DNA of 64,000 bases from Pedobacter sp. Leaf216 (GCF_001421515.1 NZ_LMKM01000034.1:124001-188000); one strand, 5' to 3'; shown: positions 42,431-52,317, counted from the stretch's first letter. Translations and numbers: made by a program. The notes: generated by a model not told the origin, from the letters alone.

Positions 42431-45400
42431 ATGCCCCAACCCCTTAAAATTCTTCAGGCCTCTGCAGGTTCCGGTAAAACATTCAGTCTTACCGCACATT
42501 ACCTTACCCTGCTTTTTAGTGGAGAAAATAAATACCGTGAAATTTTAGCAGTAACTTTTACCAATAAAGCTACTGAAGAAATGAAAACCAGAATCCTGGA
42601 GGTTCTGCTTGGACTGGCAAAAGGTAATCCTTCGCAAAAGATAGAGGACTACAGAAAATTGATTTTAACAGCTTATCCGGTACTAAGTGCACAGGAACTA
42701 CAATTTAAAGCAGATAAAATTTACCGTAAAATCCTGCACGATTACAGCCGCTTCTCGGTGAGTACCATTGATGGTTTTGTGCAAAAGGTAATCCGTGGTT
42801 TTGCTTTCGAGCTTGGCCTCAATGCCGATTATAATTTGGAAATGAATTATGATAAAGTTAAGGATGACCTTGTAAATAAACTAGATGAAGCTTTAGACCA
42901 TAATAAACAGCTTTTACAATGGATTATTGATCTGGCTATCGAACGCATCAGTGATAACAAGAGCTGGAATTATAAATTCGAACTTTATAATCTGATCGGA
43001 GAGATATTTTCTGAGCGGTTTCAGATTTTCGAAGATGCGGTAAGTACACTTGGATTGGAAAACGTTGATGAACTTTTTAAAAAATACATCAGTGTTACCA
43101 AATCAGAAATTAAAAACTTCGAAGATGAATTGATTGCTCTGGCAACCGAAGCCAATGAAGCATTAAATGTAATCGGTGTAGAAACAGAACACCTGAAAGG
43201 AAAATCGCGAAGTGCACTTGCCAAAATTATTTTGGTTGCAAGGGGCGATTTTTCTAAGATAGAACCTCTTTTCAATTTAATCGATCAACCTGAGGAATGG
43301 TTTCAAAAAAACGTAAGTTTTCCAGAGGCATATGATACAGTTAATCCAATACTTCAAAAATTAAAAACGCATTATTTAACACATTTACCAAATTACAGTT
43401 TGGCGGTTGCTTTTAACAAAAACCTTTATTATTTAAGGTTAATGCAGGAAATCGCAGTCTTACTGAAAGAATACCGGGCCGAAAATGATAATCTACTCAT
43501 CAGCGATGCCCAAAAACTGATTTCCGGAATTACCGAAGATGCAGGCGATAATCCTTCATTCATCTGGGAAAAAGTAGGCAACCGTTACCGCAATTTCTTA
43601 TTTGATGAATTTCAGGATACCTCTACCAGCCAGTGGGGAAGTTTTAAATCGCTTTTAACAAATGCGATGGCTACCCCCAGTCAGGATTTGATTGATCACC
43701 TTATAGTTGGCGATACCAAACAATCGATTTACCGATGGCGCAATGGCGACTGGAATATCCTCCACAAACATGCTAAACTTGATGTTGGTGCAGAAAATGT
43801 ATTAGAAGAAAGTTTGGAAGAAAACTACAGAAGTGCCGAGAACGTCATTACTTTTAACAATTTTCTTTACAAAGCGATCCCCCTTACTTTGCAGAATGAG
43901 TTGAATGAAAACCTTTCCACCAAACCTGAAAGTATTTCCAAATGGTGGCAAGACCAACATTACCAACAAATTATTACAGACATTTACAGTGGCTCGACTC
44001 AAAATTTTGCCACCAACACTTTGAAGGGCGGAACCATCAAAATTAAAAAATTTGGAAAAGACCACGCGCCTAATGAAGCCCGTTTTACTGAAACCGTTTT
44101 CAGGGATATCGCTTTGGATGATCTTGTTGAAGAAATAAAATACCTCAAAGATGAGCAGCAGTATGCGCTAAAAGATATCGCTATATTGGTACGCTCCAAT
44201 AGTGAGGCCTTATTAACAGTTAAAAAATTAATGGGCCATAACTTACCTGTTTTATCGGGCGATGCGCTATTGATCTCCAACAATTCAGCAATACAGCTTA
44301 TCATTAATACTTTAAAAGTACTGATCGGTTTAGAAACCCAAACTGCACTTTATAAAGCCAATTGCATTGCGCTGTATCATTCATTACATGATAAAGAGAT
44401 TGATGCCAATTATTACTTGAATCTTAATAGCAAGCCTTTACATACACTCACTTCAGTTTTACCAGTAGCATTATGCGAAAACTGGCAAAGTTGGTTACAG
44501 CTCCCTCTGCCTGAGCTGGTAGAAATTTTAATCGAAAATTATGGTTTAAAAAGCTTAACCGCTAATCTCCCATACCTGTTGGCTTTTAGAGACCTGACCG
44601 CATCGGCAGGAAAACTTGGCGAAAAAGGTATCATATCTTTTTTGACCTGGTGGGAAGAAGACGGTATCAAAAAATCGCTACCCTCTCCAGAAGGTGCAGA
44701 TGCCATACAAATCATTACCATACATAAATCTAAAGGACTCGCTTTCAGGGCAGTATTCGTCCCTTTTTGCAACTGGGAAATTAAAGGTAAACCGAATGGC
44801 ACTTTTTGGGTATCTTCTGAAGAAACCGTTTATAAAGAACTAAAAGGCATTCCCCTTAAATACAATGAGGCCTTAGCCGATTCGGCAATTGCAAAAGCCT
44901 ATTACGAAGAGCTGTTGTACAATAATATGGATGCCTTAAACATGCTGTATGTGGCAACTACCCGCGCTAAAGATTATTTGTACATCGCCACGATGGCAAA
45001 AAAAGAATTAAAGCTCTCCAATATGGGCGATGTGATAAATTTTACTTTTGATGAGCAGTTTGATGAAAACGGAGTTTACGAAATTGTTGATTACGTAAAC
45101 ACTGAAAATAAAGTTGAAGAATCAAATTTCATTAACTTAAAATCTTATCCAACCACTACCCGTTTATCAGAACTTTATATTCCTTCAGAAGATAAACACC
45201 TGAAACATTTGCTCAACATCGAAAAATCAGGAAGAAAAGGTTCTTTATTACATGATATCCTGGCCAGTGCAAGCACTGAAAAAGAAGTTGATGTGTATAC
45301 AACCAACCTGGTTTTACAGGGAATCATTAAAGAAGATGAAAAGCAAAAACTAATTGGTTCAGCACTTGAGGTATTGAATAATCCCGAACTTCAAGCGATT

Positions 45401-45649
45401 TTAGGCAAAGCAAGCGAAAGCATTGTTGAGAAAAATATCATCGATGCCAATGGTAAACTACACCGCCCCGATCGCGTTTTGATCAATGCAGATGAAGTAA
45501 TCATTCTTGATTATAAATTTACTTTAGAGGAAAGCGACAAACACATCGAACAGGTAAATAGCTACAAAACATTGCTTTCAGAGATGGGCTATCAGAATAT
45601 CAAAACCTATCTTTTCTACGCGGTTAAAGGCAAGTTGAAATTAGTATAA
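42431..45649 (+). CDS. AddA-like UvrD-family helicase/nuclease
   Basis: Large cytosolic DNA repair enzyme of 1,072 residues. The UvrD helicase motifs are in order: Walker A ASAGSGKTF (10-18), VTFTNKATEEMK (about 43-55), the motif II region LFDEFQDTS (about 390-398), VGDTKQSIYRWR (about 424-435), ITIHKSKGLAF (motif V, about 757-767), and MLYVATTRAKDYLYI (motif VI, about 838-852). The C-terminus carries a RecB-like nuclease domain (HRPDRVLI, VIILDYKF). It overlaps functionally with the next gene; the pair would resect double-strand breaks for recombination, like AddAB/RecBCD. Start at 42431 directly follows palindrome copy C. Confidence 0.85.
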   Translation: MPQPLKILQASAGSGKTFSLTAHYLTLLFSGENKYREILAVTFTNKATEEMKTRILEVLLGLAKGNPSQKIEDYRKLILTAYPVLSAQELQFKADKIYRKILHDYSRFSVSTIDGFVQKVIRGFAFELGLNADYNLEMNYDKVKDDLVNKLDEALDHNKQLLQWIIDLAIERISDNKSWNYKFELYNLIGEIFSERFQIFEDAVSTLGLENVDELFKKYISVTKSEIKNFEDELIALATEANEALNVIGVETEHLKGKSRSALAKIILVARGDFSKIEPLFNLIDQPEEWFQKNVSFPEAYDTVNPILQKLKTHYLTHLPNYSLAVAFNKNLYYLRLMQEIAVLLKEYRAENDNLLISDAQKLISGITEDAGDNPSFIWEKVGNRYRNFLFDEFQDTSTSQWGSFKSLLTNAMATPSQDLIDHLIVGDTKQSIYRWRNGDWNILHKHAKLDVGAENVLEESLEENYRSAENVITFNNFLYKAIPLTLQNELNENLSTKPESISKWWQDQHYQQIITDIYSGSTQNFATNTLKGGTIKIKKFGKDHAPNEARFTETVFRDIALDDLVEEIKYLKDEQQYALKDIAILVRSNSEALLTVKKLMGHNLPVLSGDALLISNNSAIQLIINTLKVLIGLETQTALYKANCIALYHSLHDKEIDANYYLNLNSKPLHTLTSVLPVALCENWQSWLQLPLPELVEILIENYGLKSLTANLPYLLAFRDLTASAGKLGEKGIISFLTWWEEDGIKKSLPSPEGADAIQIITIHKSKGLAFRAVFVPFCNWEIKGKPNGTFWVSSEETVYKELKGIPLKYNEALADSAIAKAYYEELLYNNMDALNMLYVATTRAKDYLYIATMAKKELKLSNMGDVINFTFDEQFDENGVYEIVDYVNTENKVEESNFINLKSYPTTTRLSELYIPSEDKHLKHLLNIEKSGRKGSLLHDILASASTEKEVDVYTTNLVLQGIIKEDEKQKLIGSALEVLNNPELQAILGKASESIVEKNIIDANGKLHRPDRVLINADEVIILDYKFTLEESDKHIEQVNSYKTLLSEMGYQNIKTYLFYAVKGKLKLV

Positions 45650-45650
45650 T

Positions 45651-48512
45651 ATGCAGATGAAACCATTTTTACAAGAAGTTGCCGAAGATTTAGTAACCAG
45701 ATTTGGAAACCAGCTGGAAAGCTGTGCCATTGTTTTTAACAATAAACGTCCGGCAGCGTATTTGCAGAAACACTTTGCAGATATTATTGGCAAACCTTTT
45801 TTCAGTCCATCTTTTTTTACCATACAAGAATTTTTTGCCAGCTCTACCAGTTATAAAATAGCTGATTTTTACCTTCAGTTTTTCACCCTGCACCGTATCT
45901 ACAACCAACTGCTCGCAGAAGAAAAACTGGAAAACATTTCGAGTCATAAGTTTTTCCCACTGGCCAAAATCATCTTAAGCGATTTTAACCAGATTGATGC
46001 CGATCTGGTTGATGCAGAAAAATTATACCGCGATTTAGAAGATATTTCAGTTATCAACAAAGACTTCGATTATTTAAGCCCTGAACAATATGAGTTTCTT
46101 TCCCAGTTCTGGACGTCCTATTCAGAAGGAAAACATAAAAAACAGCAGGAGCTTTTCATCAAAATGTGGCGTAGAATGCCCAAGCTTTACCATAAATTTC
46201 ACGCAACACTTAAAAATCAGGGCTATTTAACCAACGGTTCCGTTTACCGGTACCTGGCTGATGATATTACCAACCACCAGGAATTCATTTCAAATTTTGA
46301 TAAAGGCAAAATCATTTTTGTTGGTTTTAATGCTTTGAGTAGCGCGGAAGCAAAAATATTTACCCAATTACAGGAGGCAGGAAAAGCATTATTTTATTTT
46401 GATGCCGATACTTATTATTTGGATGATGTATCGCAAGAGGCAGGATTATTTTTGCGCAAAAACATCAACTTACTCGGTCTGAAGAATGAATTTGCCGAGC
46501 AGGAAAGTTTAATGAAAACCGCAGCACACCAGGTGAATGTTTTTAAAGTTCAGGGGCAATCGGCACAGGCTAAAATTTTGAACAATATTTTAGAGGATGA
46601 TTATACCAATGCTGAAACTGTAGGTAAAACAGTGGTGGTTTTAGCGGATGAAAGTTTGTTGATTCCAACTTTACAGACCATCCCAACTATATTCAACGGA
46701 AAAGAAATCGATCTTAACGTTACCATGGGTTTCGCCCTCTCTACTTCCAGTATTTTCGGTCTGGTAGATTTATGGCTTACCAGTCAGCTTGAAATATTGC
46801 AACGCGATAAAGTAACCTATAGAAATGTTGAGGCTTTTTTAACGCATCCTTTAACCGGACTTACACAAAAAATGCGCGATAAAATCCTGACTGCATTACT
46901 GGAAGAAAATGAAGTGGAAATTGACCACAAAAGATTATTGCGCCAAAGTGGGTTATTTGAAACTTTTTACAGAAAGATTGATGATCCGCAGCATGTGGTA
47001 AGCAATTTACTCGACGTGCTTGATTATGTTTTAACCCGTTTATCAAATGCAAAAACGCTCAAAAAAATAGATGCCGAACTATTTGTAAAAACCATTCAGG
47101 AGTTAAACAGATTGCATGATACTTTTAGCAACCATATCGGTAAAGAGGAAATTCCTTTTGTAATTTATCTGGTTCAAAAATCGTTGCAGGCCATTGCCGT
47201 TCCGCTTTCGGGCGATCCGTTAAACGGCATTCAGGTAATGGGATTACTCGAAACCAGAAATTTAAACTTCGATAAAGTGGTGATTTTAGGTTTTAATGAA
47301 GGTATTATCCCGAAATCATCTATCGGCAACAGCTTTATTCCAGATTCAATCCGTCGCGTTTACGGCCTTCCTGTACTCGAAAATTTAGATGCCATTTCAT
47401 CCTATATGGTGTACCGTCTATTACAGCGGGCCAAGAATATCAATTTTATCTATAACAGCTTAACAGATGAATCCACATCAGGAGAGGCGAGCAGAATATT
47501 AAAGCAGTTAGAGTACGAAAGTGGTTTCGAGTTTACCTACAATGAGCTTAATTTGGAGGTTAAAACTGAAGCATTTAAAGACGTAAAGATCGAAAAAACC
47601 AATAAAGCTTTTATACAGGAAACCTTACAAAAATACCTCGACAAAAAGAAAGTTCTCTCACCATCGGCACTTACGCAATATATTTCCAATCCGATAGATT
47701 TTTTCTTTAACTATATCGCAGGCATAAAAGAGCCAAAAGAAGTTAGTGCAGTTGTTGAAGCAAATGAAATAGGCTCTATTTTACACAAGGTGATGGAGTA
47801 CTTTTATGAAGATTTAAGGTCAGCAGAAATTACAGCAGACCGGATTAAGGATAAACGAAAAAAAGTTCCGGCTTTAATACAAAGGGCATTTAATGCTGTG
47901 ATGTTCAAAAATCCTGATAAGGTAATGGAATATAAGGGGATGCAAAAGGTAATTTTATCAATTGTAGATGCTTATGTAAACATTATTTTGAATCAGGATG
48001 AAGCACAAACCCCTTTTACCATTATAAGTCTCGAACAAAAAGTAGAAGCCGAAATCAGTTTCCCCCTAAGAGGAAAAGAAGCCAGCGTTAAAATTTTTGG
48101 TTTTATTGATCGTGTTGATGTGAAAGATGGTGTTACCAAAATAATTGATTACAAAACAGGAAGCGATAAACTCACTTTTAAGGATATCCCTGAACTATTC
48201 AATTCGGATGGGAAACATATAAATAAAGCCTTAATTCAAACTTTGTTATATACATATGCTTACGAACAATTTTCGGGCAGGACGTTTGTAGAACCAAATT
48301 TGTACGTAGTTAAAACGATGAGTGTAGATGGCGTTTGGTTTAAATCAGGAAGGCAAAATCTTTCAGGAGCATATCTGGAGGAAATTAAACCGGAATTTTT
48401 AGCTGAACTGAGGAAAAAGCTAACAGAACTTTTCGAAGCTCCCTATTTTGTGGCCAGCGCAGTTGAAGATAATTATAAGTATTCTCTATATAAAACTCTG
48501 TTTGGAAAATAG
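45651..48512 (+). CDS. AddB-like PD-(D/E)XK nuclease
   Basis: The 953-residue partner of the preceding gene, whose stop is one base upstream. The N-terminal two thirds resemble the inactive helicase part of AddB (no P-loop visible; SCAIVFNNKRPAAYL at 20-34). The C-terminal nuclease has the RecB motifs IGSILHKVMEYFYE (His), FGFIDRVDVKDG (Asp) and KIIDYKTGS (catalytic Asp-Tyr-Lys). In canonical AddB a 4Fe-4S cluster is bound by cysteines around the nuclease start; here the segment is LTQYISNPIDFFF, with Ser/Asn in place of cysteine, so no cluster is expected. A second ATG at 45657 is an equally possible start. Confidence 0.82.
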   Translation: MQMKPFLQEVAEDLVTRFGNQLESCAIVFNNKRPAAYLQKHFADIIGKPFFSPSFFTIQEFFASSTSYKIADFYLQFFTLHRIYNQLLAEEKLENISSHKFFPLAKIILSDFNQIDADLVDAEKLYRDLEDISVINKDFDYLSPEQYEFLSQFWTSYSEGKHKKQQELFIKMWRRMPKLYHKFHATLKNQGYLTNGSVYRYLADDITNHQEFISNFDKGKIIFVGFNALSSAEAKIFTQLQEAGKALFYFDADTYYLDDVSQEAGLFLRKNINLLGLKNEFAEQESLMKTAAHQVNVFKVQGQSAQAKILNNILEDDYTNAETVGKTVVVLADESLLIPTLQTIPTIFNGKEIDLNVTMGFALSTSSIFGLVDLWLTSQLEILQRDKVTYRNVEAFLTHPLTGLTQKMRDKILTALLEENEVEIDHKRLLRQSGLFETFYRKIDDPQHVVSNLLDVLDYVLTRLSNAKTLKKIDAELFVKTIQELNRLHDTFSNHIGKEEIPFVIYLVQKSLQAIAVPLSGDPLNGIQVMGLLETRNLNFDKVVILGFNEGIIPKSSIGNSFIPDSIRRVYGLPVLENLDAISSYMVYRLLQRAKNINFIYNSLTDESTSGEASRILKQLEYESGFEFTYNELNLEVKTEAFKDVKIEKTNKAFIQETLQKYLDKKKVLSPSALTQYISNPIDFFFNYIAGIKEPKEVSAVVEANEIGSILHKVMEYFYEDLRSAEITADRIKDKRKKVPALIQRAFNAVMFKNPDKVMEYKGMQKVILSIVDAYVNIILNQDEAQTPFTIISLEQKVEAEISFPLRGKEASVKIFGFIDRVDVKDGVTKIIDYKTGSDKLTFKDIPELFNSDGKHINKALIQTLLYTYAYEQFSGRTFVEPNLYVVKTMSVDGVWFKSGRQNLSGAYLEEIKPEFLAELRKKLTELFEAPYFVASAVEDNYKYSLYKTLFGK

Positions 48513-48897
48513 TTTCAACCACAAAGAAATAAAATAAATCGCAAAGTGCGCTAAGTGCTTAGTAAAATAACCTCAGAGGGTACAGAGTTTTTCACAGAGG
48601 TAATGGAGAAGAAAAATTGCTAAACAATTAACTCGGTGTGCTCAGTGCATTTTCCTCTGTTTTCTTTGTGGTTAAAACCGTAGCGGCTATGCTGCTTCAT
48701 ACACTTAATATTTATTTTCCAACAAACCCAAAAAGAATGGTTGGAGGGGATGATTTACCACAGTACTAAGAGCTGGAGTGAAAAATATCAACTTCGTGTC
48801 CTCCTTGAAAATCGCCGAATGCGCTGTGATGAAACAAAACTTTGTGTTCTTTGCGAAAAACTTTGCGTGCTTTGCGGTTAATCTCTTAAATTTAAAA
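48513..48897. repeat. Intergenic stretch of degenerate dispersed repeats
   Basis: AACCACAAAGAAA near 48515-48527 is inverted as TTTCTTTGTGGTT near 48661-48673, enclosing CTCAGAGGGTACAGAG- and CAGTGCATTTTCCTCTG-type strings. A second block, TTTGTGTTCTTTGCG and TTTGCGTGCTTTGCGG (48842-48880), is similar. These GTGTTC/CTTTGTGG sequences are a dispersed repeat type with a further fragment near 51100-51125. The open frame through this stretch is not counted as coding. Confidence 0.55.
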
Positions 48898-49455
48898 ATG
48901 CTAACCTTAAATTTTGCAAATTTCCCCATTCTTGAAACCGAGCGTTTAATCCTGCGCGAACATGATCTTACCGATGCCGAAGCTCTTTTTGCCATGCGCA
49001 CCAATGAAACGGTAATGAAATATATAGACAGGGAGAGACCAAAAGATATTTTTGAGATCAAAGATTTTATCTCCCGCTTCAGAAACGGCTACGAAAATGG
49101 AGATAACCTTGCCTGGGTAATTGCTTTGAAAGAAAAACCACAGGAAATGATTGGCTCTGTTGGTTACTGGCGAACAGACTTTGCCAACCATAGGGCCGAA
49201 ATGGGCTATATGCTTCATCCGGATTATTGGCGGAAGGGCATAATTTCCGAGGCACTAAAAAGATCAATTGCTTTTGGTTTCGATGATATGAATCTACATA
49301 CCATCAGTGCAAATATCAACGTCGAAAATGATGCTTCAAGGCAGATGTTAATCAAACATGGCTTTGTAAAAGAAGCACATTTTAAACAGGATTATTATTT
49401 TAGAGGCCAGTTCCTTGACAGCGAAATCTATGGCTTGTTAAATCCCAATCACTAA
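48898..49455 (+). CDS. GNAT N-acetyltransferase (RimJ/RimL type)
   Basis: Cytosolic 185-residue acetyltransferase. The motif ILETERLILREHDLTDAEALF at the start and the acetyl-CoA segment GYMLHPDYWRKGIISEAL (motif A, Q/RxxGxG/A-like) followed by ANINVENDASRQMLIKHGFV identify RimJ/RimL-like GNATs. Substrates of relatives include ribosomal protein N-termini and small molecules. The ATG at 48898 is chosen because the open frame upstream to 48778 is made of repeat sequence. Confidence 0.85.
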   Translation: MLTLNFANFPILETERLILREHDLTDAEALFAMRTNETVMKYIDRERPKDIFEIKDFISRFRNGYENGDNLAWVIALKEKPQEMIGSVGYWRTDFANHRAEMGYMLHPDYWRKGIISEALKRSIAFGFDDMNLHTISANINVENDASRQMLIKHGFVKEAHFKQDYYFRGQFLDSEIYGLLNPNH

Positions 49456-49479
49456 ATTTATATCAATAGTTATAATAAA

Positions 49480-49836
49480 ATGCTTAAAACTGCCACACCA
49501 ATACTCGCCTCATTAAATGCAGAAGAAACCATAAAATTCTATACAGAAAAATTTGGCTTTACTTTCCACAACAACTGGGATGGTTACCTTATTTTCAGTA
49601 AAGATGATATCAGCATACATCTTTGGCCAACCGATGATGAAAGTATCCCTAAAAATACTGGTTGTTATATCTATGTTACAGCAGTTGACGAACTTTATGC
49701 CGAGTATACCAACCAAGGCATAATTCATCCGAACGGAAAATTAAAAAATATGCCTTGGGGCATGCGGCAATTTTCAACTTTAGATAATAATGGCAATATT
49801 ATCCATTTTGGAGAAGATATTTCGAAAAATCCTTAA
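49480..49836 (+). CDS. VOC family protein (glyoxalase/bleomycin-resistance fold)
   Basis: A 118-residue single VOC-domain protein with the paired beta-alpha-beta-beta-beta modules: ATPILASLNAEETIKFY at the start, DISIHLWPTDDES (metal-type His), YIYVTAVDELYAEY, and STLDNNGNIIHFGED (DxxGN...F motif with Glu). It resembles bleomycin/antibiotic-binding members more than lactoylglutathione lyases. The ligand is unknown. It is 24 bases after the GNAT gene, likely cotranscribed. Confidence 0.8.
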   Translation: MLKTATPILASLNAEETIKFYTEKFGFTFHNNWDGYLIFSKDDISIHLWPTDDESIPKNTGCYIYVTAVDELYAEYTNQGIIHPNGKLKNMPWGMRQFSTLDNNGNIIHFGEDISKNP

Positions 49837-49979
49837 GCTTTAATACAATCGGTTAATCAAAAACACAATAACCCAATATTATTTCTTCATTTACGGAATA
49901 AACAGAAAACGACTTATTAAAACAGCTAAATAATTAATCAAATTGCCTATAATTATTACAAAACATAGGCATTTTAGCC

Positions 49980-50011
49980 TTTGGTTTCAAAGCGATTAAT
50001 AATTATATTTG
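49980..50011 (+). promoter_or_regulatory. Promoter of pdhB
   Basis: TTTG (49980-49983), 20-base spacer and TATATTTG (50004-50011) match the -33/-7 consensus. The start codon at 50033 follows 21 bases later. The box lies inside the upstream open extension (from 50009), which therefore cannot be coding. Confidence 0.65.
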
Positions 50012-50032
50012 CCACCGTTATTAAAATTTACA

Positions 50033-51019
50033 ATGAGAGAAATCCAATTTAGAGAAGCACTACGCGAAGCCATGAGCGAAGAAATGCGTAAAGATGACCG
50101 CGTTTTTTTATTAGGTGAAGAAGTAGCAGAATATAACGGTGCGTACAAAGTAAGTCAGGGTATGCTTGATGAATTTGGTGCGAAACGCATTATCGATACC
50201 CCGATTGCCGAATTAGGTTTCGCAGGTATTGCAACTGGTGCCGCAACAGCAGGCCTTATTCCAATTGTGGAATTTATGACCTTTAACTTCTCATTAGTAG
50301 CTATCGATCAGATTATTAATGGTGCTGCTAAAATTTTATCAATGAGCGGTGGTCAGTTCTCATGCCCTATGGTTTTCCGCGGCCCAACAGGTAACGCAGG
50401 TCAGTTAGGTGCACAACACTCTCAAAACTTTGAAAACTGGTTTGCAAACACTCCAGGATTAAAAGTGGTGGTTCCGGCTACACCTTACGATGCAAAAGGA
50501 TTATTAAAACAATCAATTATAGATCAGGATCCGGTTATTTTTATGGAATCTGAAGTAATGTATGGCGATAAAGGCGATGTTCCTGCAGAAGAATACTATA
50601 TCGAATTAGGAAAGGCAAATGTAACAAAAGAAGGTACTGATGTAACCATCGTAACTTTTGGTAAAATGTTAACTCGCGTTGTAAACCCTGCTGTAGAAGA
50701 ATTAACTAAAGAAGGAATTAATGTTGAAGTTATCGATTTACGTACTGTACGTCCTATAGATTACGATACCATCATCGCTTCTGTTAAGAAAACAAACCGT
50801 TTGGTTGTTGTAGAAGAGGCATGGCCTTTGGCATCTCTTTCAGGAGAGATTGCTTTCATGGTTCAAAAACATGCATTCGATTATTTAGATGCGCCAGTTT
50901 TACGTATTACCTGTGCCGATGTTCCACTTCCATACTCGCCAACTCTAATCGCTGCAAGCTTACCAAATGCTGAACGCGTGGTTAAAGCAGTAAAAGAAGT
51001 AATGTACGTTAAAAAATAA
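50033..51019 (+). CDS. pdhB: Pyruvate dehydrogenase E1 component, beta subunit
   Basis: Cytosolic 328-residue E1-beta that, with an alpha subunit, decarboxylates pyruvate to acetyl-ThDP. Family blocks: REIQFREALREAMSEEM, LLGEEVAEYNGAYKVSQG, IDTPIAELGFAGIATGAA and the VEEAWPLAS region of the transketolase C-terminal domain. The alpha subunit gene is not adjacent, so the subunits are encoded apart in this genome. Close relatives acting on branched 2-oxo acids are the main alternative. Start is the ATG at 50033. Confidence 0.9.
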   Translation: MREIQFREALREAMSEEMRKDDRVFLLGEEVAEYNGAYKVSQGMLDEFGAKRIIDTPIAELGFAGIATGAATAGLIPIVEFMTFNFSLVAIDQIINGAAKILSMSGGQFSCPMVFRGPTGNAGQLGAQHSQNFENWFANTPGLKVVVPATPYDAKGLLKQSIIDQDPVIFMESEVMYGDKGDVPAEEYYIELGKANVTKEGTDVTIVTFGKMLTRVVNPAVEELTKEGINVEVIDLRTVRPIDYDTIIASVKKTNRLVVVEEAWPLASLSGEIAFMVQKHAFDYLDAPVLRITCADVPLPYSPTLIAASLPNAERVVKAVKEVMYVKK

Positions 51020-51339
51020 AATTGACTGTCTGCGCATAGTCGAAGACCAAAAACATATAAATCCTCCAAAGCAATTTGGGGGATTTTTTTATTTCCCCTT
51101 TTCCGTGTCCTCTGTGTTTCCTTGGTAAGTATTCGAAAATTTATGTTCAGTAATCCTTCGTCGCTATTGCGAGGAGGGGGAATGATGAGGAAATCTTTCC
51201 TTTAGAACACACCAAAAAGTATTTCCATTTCTGTCGGGTTTAGTTAACCCTATCTTTATAAGAAATACAATTCAGTTTCCTGCTCAGCGCCATAAAACCG
51301 CACTTAATTTTTATATTCGTTGTAAAATATATTCCCTAT
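51020..51339. other. Intergenic region with pdhB terminator and degenerate repeats
   Basis: A 12-base stem AAATCCTCCAAA (51059-51070) with TTTGGGGGATTT (51075-51086), one G-U pair, plus T-run, terminates pdhB. After it lie TTCCGTGTCCTCTGTG (about 51100), of the dispersed type seen near 48600, and a degenerate GCGAGGAGGGGGAATGATGAGG block near 51165-51190. The remainder shows no gene. Confidence 0.5.
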
Positions 51340-51915
51340 ATGCCCGAAAACTACATAGCCGACCAAACATTCGAAAAAGCCGATTTTACCATACGGGCAC
51401 TCCCAAAAGCAGAATACGAAAACTGTAAATTCATCAACTGCAATTTCTCCGGGTCTGATTTAAGTGGTGTGAAGTTTTTAGACTGCGAATATATTTCCTG
51501 CAATTTAAGTTTAGCAAGCCTAACCAAAACTGCTTTAATTGATGTCTGTTTTCAGGATTGCAAAATGCTGGGCTTAAGGTTCGAAAACTGCAACGATTTT
51601 GGTTTGGCATTCAGCTTTAACAACTGCAAACTGGACCATTCCTCTTTTTATAAATTAAAACTAAAGAAAACGGCTTTTAAAAATTCACAGTTGCATGAAG
51701 TCGATTTTTCTGAAAGTGATTTAGCAAACGCAACTTTTGAGAATTGCGATTTATTAAATGCTACTTTTGATAGGACTATCCTCGAAAAAGCAGATTTCAA
51801 AACAGCTTACAATTATTCCATAGATCCGGATAACAACAGGATCAAAAAAGCAAAATTTTCAAAATCAGGACTTGCAGGGTTATTGCACAAATACGATATA
51901 CAGATTAGCGAATAA
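51340..51915 (+). CDS. Pentapeptide repeat protein
   Basis: A 191-residue protein consisting almost wholly of pentapeptide repeats A(D/N)LXX-type (about 12-150: for example NCNFSGSDLSGVKF, FENCDLLNATFDRT) that fold as a right-handed beta-helix. The length and the loose tail with YSIDPDNNRIKKAKF are like McbG/Qnr-type quinolone- or gyrase-related proteins, but many such proteins have other roles, and resistance is not implied. Cysteine is frequent in the repeats. Unrelated neighbours. Confidence 0.85.
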   Translation: MPENYIADQTFEKADFTIRALPKAEYENCKFINCNFSGSDLSGVKFLDCEYISCNLSLASLTKTALIDVCFQDCKMLGLRFENCNDFGLAFSFNNCKLDHSSFYKLKLKKTAFKNSQLHEVDFSESDLANATFENCDLLNATFDRTILEKADFKTAYNYSIDPDNNRIKKAKFSKSGLAGLLHKYDIQISE

Positions 51916-51948
51916 TATTTGTAAATTCACCTTGCAAAACCATTAGAT

Positions 51949-52317
51949 ATGGATCAGCCTAAACCAGAAAATATTGATCAATATATCGCGGGTTTCCCTG
52001 CTGAAACGCAAAAGTTATTGCAAAAGGTTCGTGAAACCATCCGCCAGGCAGCACCAGATGCTAAAGAAGTAATCAGGTATGGCATGCCTGCATTCAAACA
52101 GAACAAGGTATTGGTTTACTTTGCAGAATATGCCAAGCATATTGGCTTTTACCCCACCGGATCAGGAATTGAAGCCTTTCAACATGAGTTTAACAGTTAT
52201 AAATGGAGTAAAGGAGCTATTCAATTTCCTTTAAACAAGCCCTTGCCTATGGATCTCATTGCCAGGATTACCAAGTTTAAAGCAGAAAGAGATTTAAAGA
52301 AATTTAAACAGAAATGA
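51949..52317 (+). CDS. DUF1801 (YdhG-like) family protein
   Basis: A 122-residue small alpha/beta protein: IDQYIAGFPAETQKLLQKVR, EVIRYGMPAFKQN and GFYPTGSGIEAF are characteristic of DUF1801, whose relatives include the Fra/YdhG iron chaperone fold. Role unknown here. It lies 34 bases after the pentapeptide gene, so it may be cotranscribed. Confidence 0.85.
   Translation: MDQPKPENIDQYIAGFPAETQKLLQKVRETIRQAAPDAKEVIRYGMPAFKQNKVLVYFAEYAKHIGFYPTGSGIEAFQHEFNSYKWSKGAIQFPLNKPLPMDLIARITKFKAERDLKKFKQK

Noticed and set aside
40052..48512. A defence island comprising YhcG, DUF559 and the AddAB-like genes
   Set aside because: YhcG is broken, no methyltransferase or restriction subunit is present, and AddAB-like genes are housekeeping repair; treated as separate observations.
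48778..48897. N-terminal extension of the GNAT gene
   Set aside because: The 40 residues are encoded by dispersed repeats and precede the family's normal start.
50009..50032. Eight-codon extension of pdhB
   Set aside because: It overlaps the promoter TATATTTG at 50004-50011; transcription must begin downstream of it.
51340..51915. Quinolone-resistance (Qnr) gene
   Set aside because: Pentapeptide-repeat architecture alone does not establish gyrase protection; the sequence cannot support that claim.
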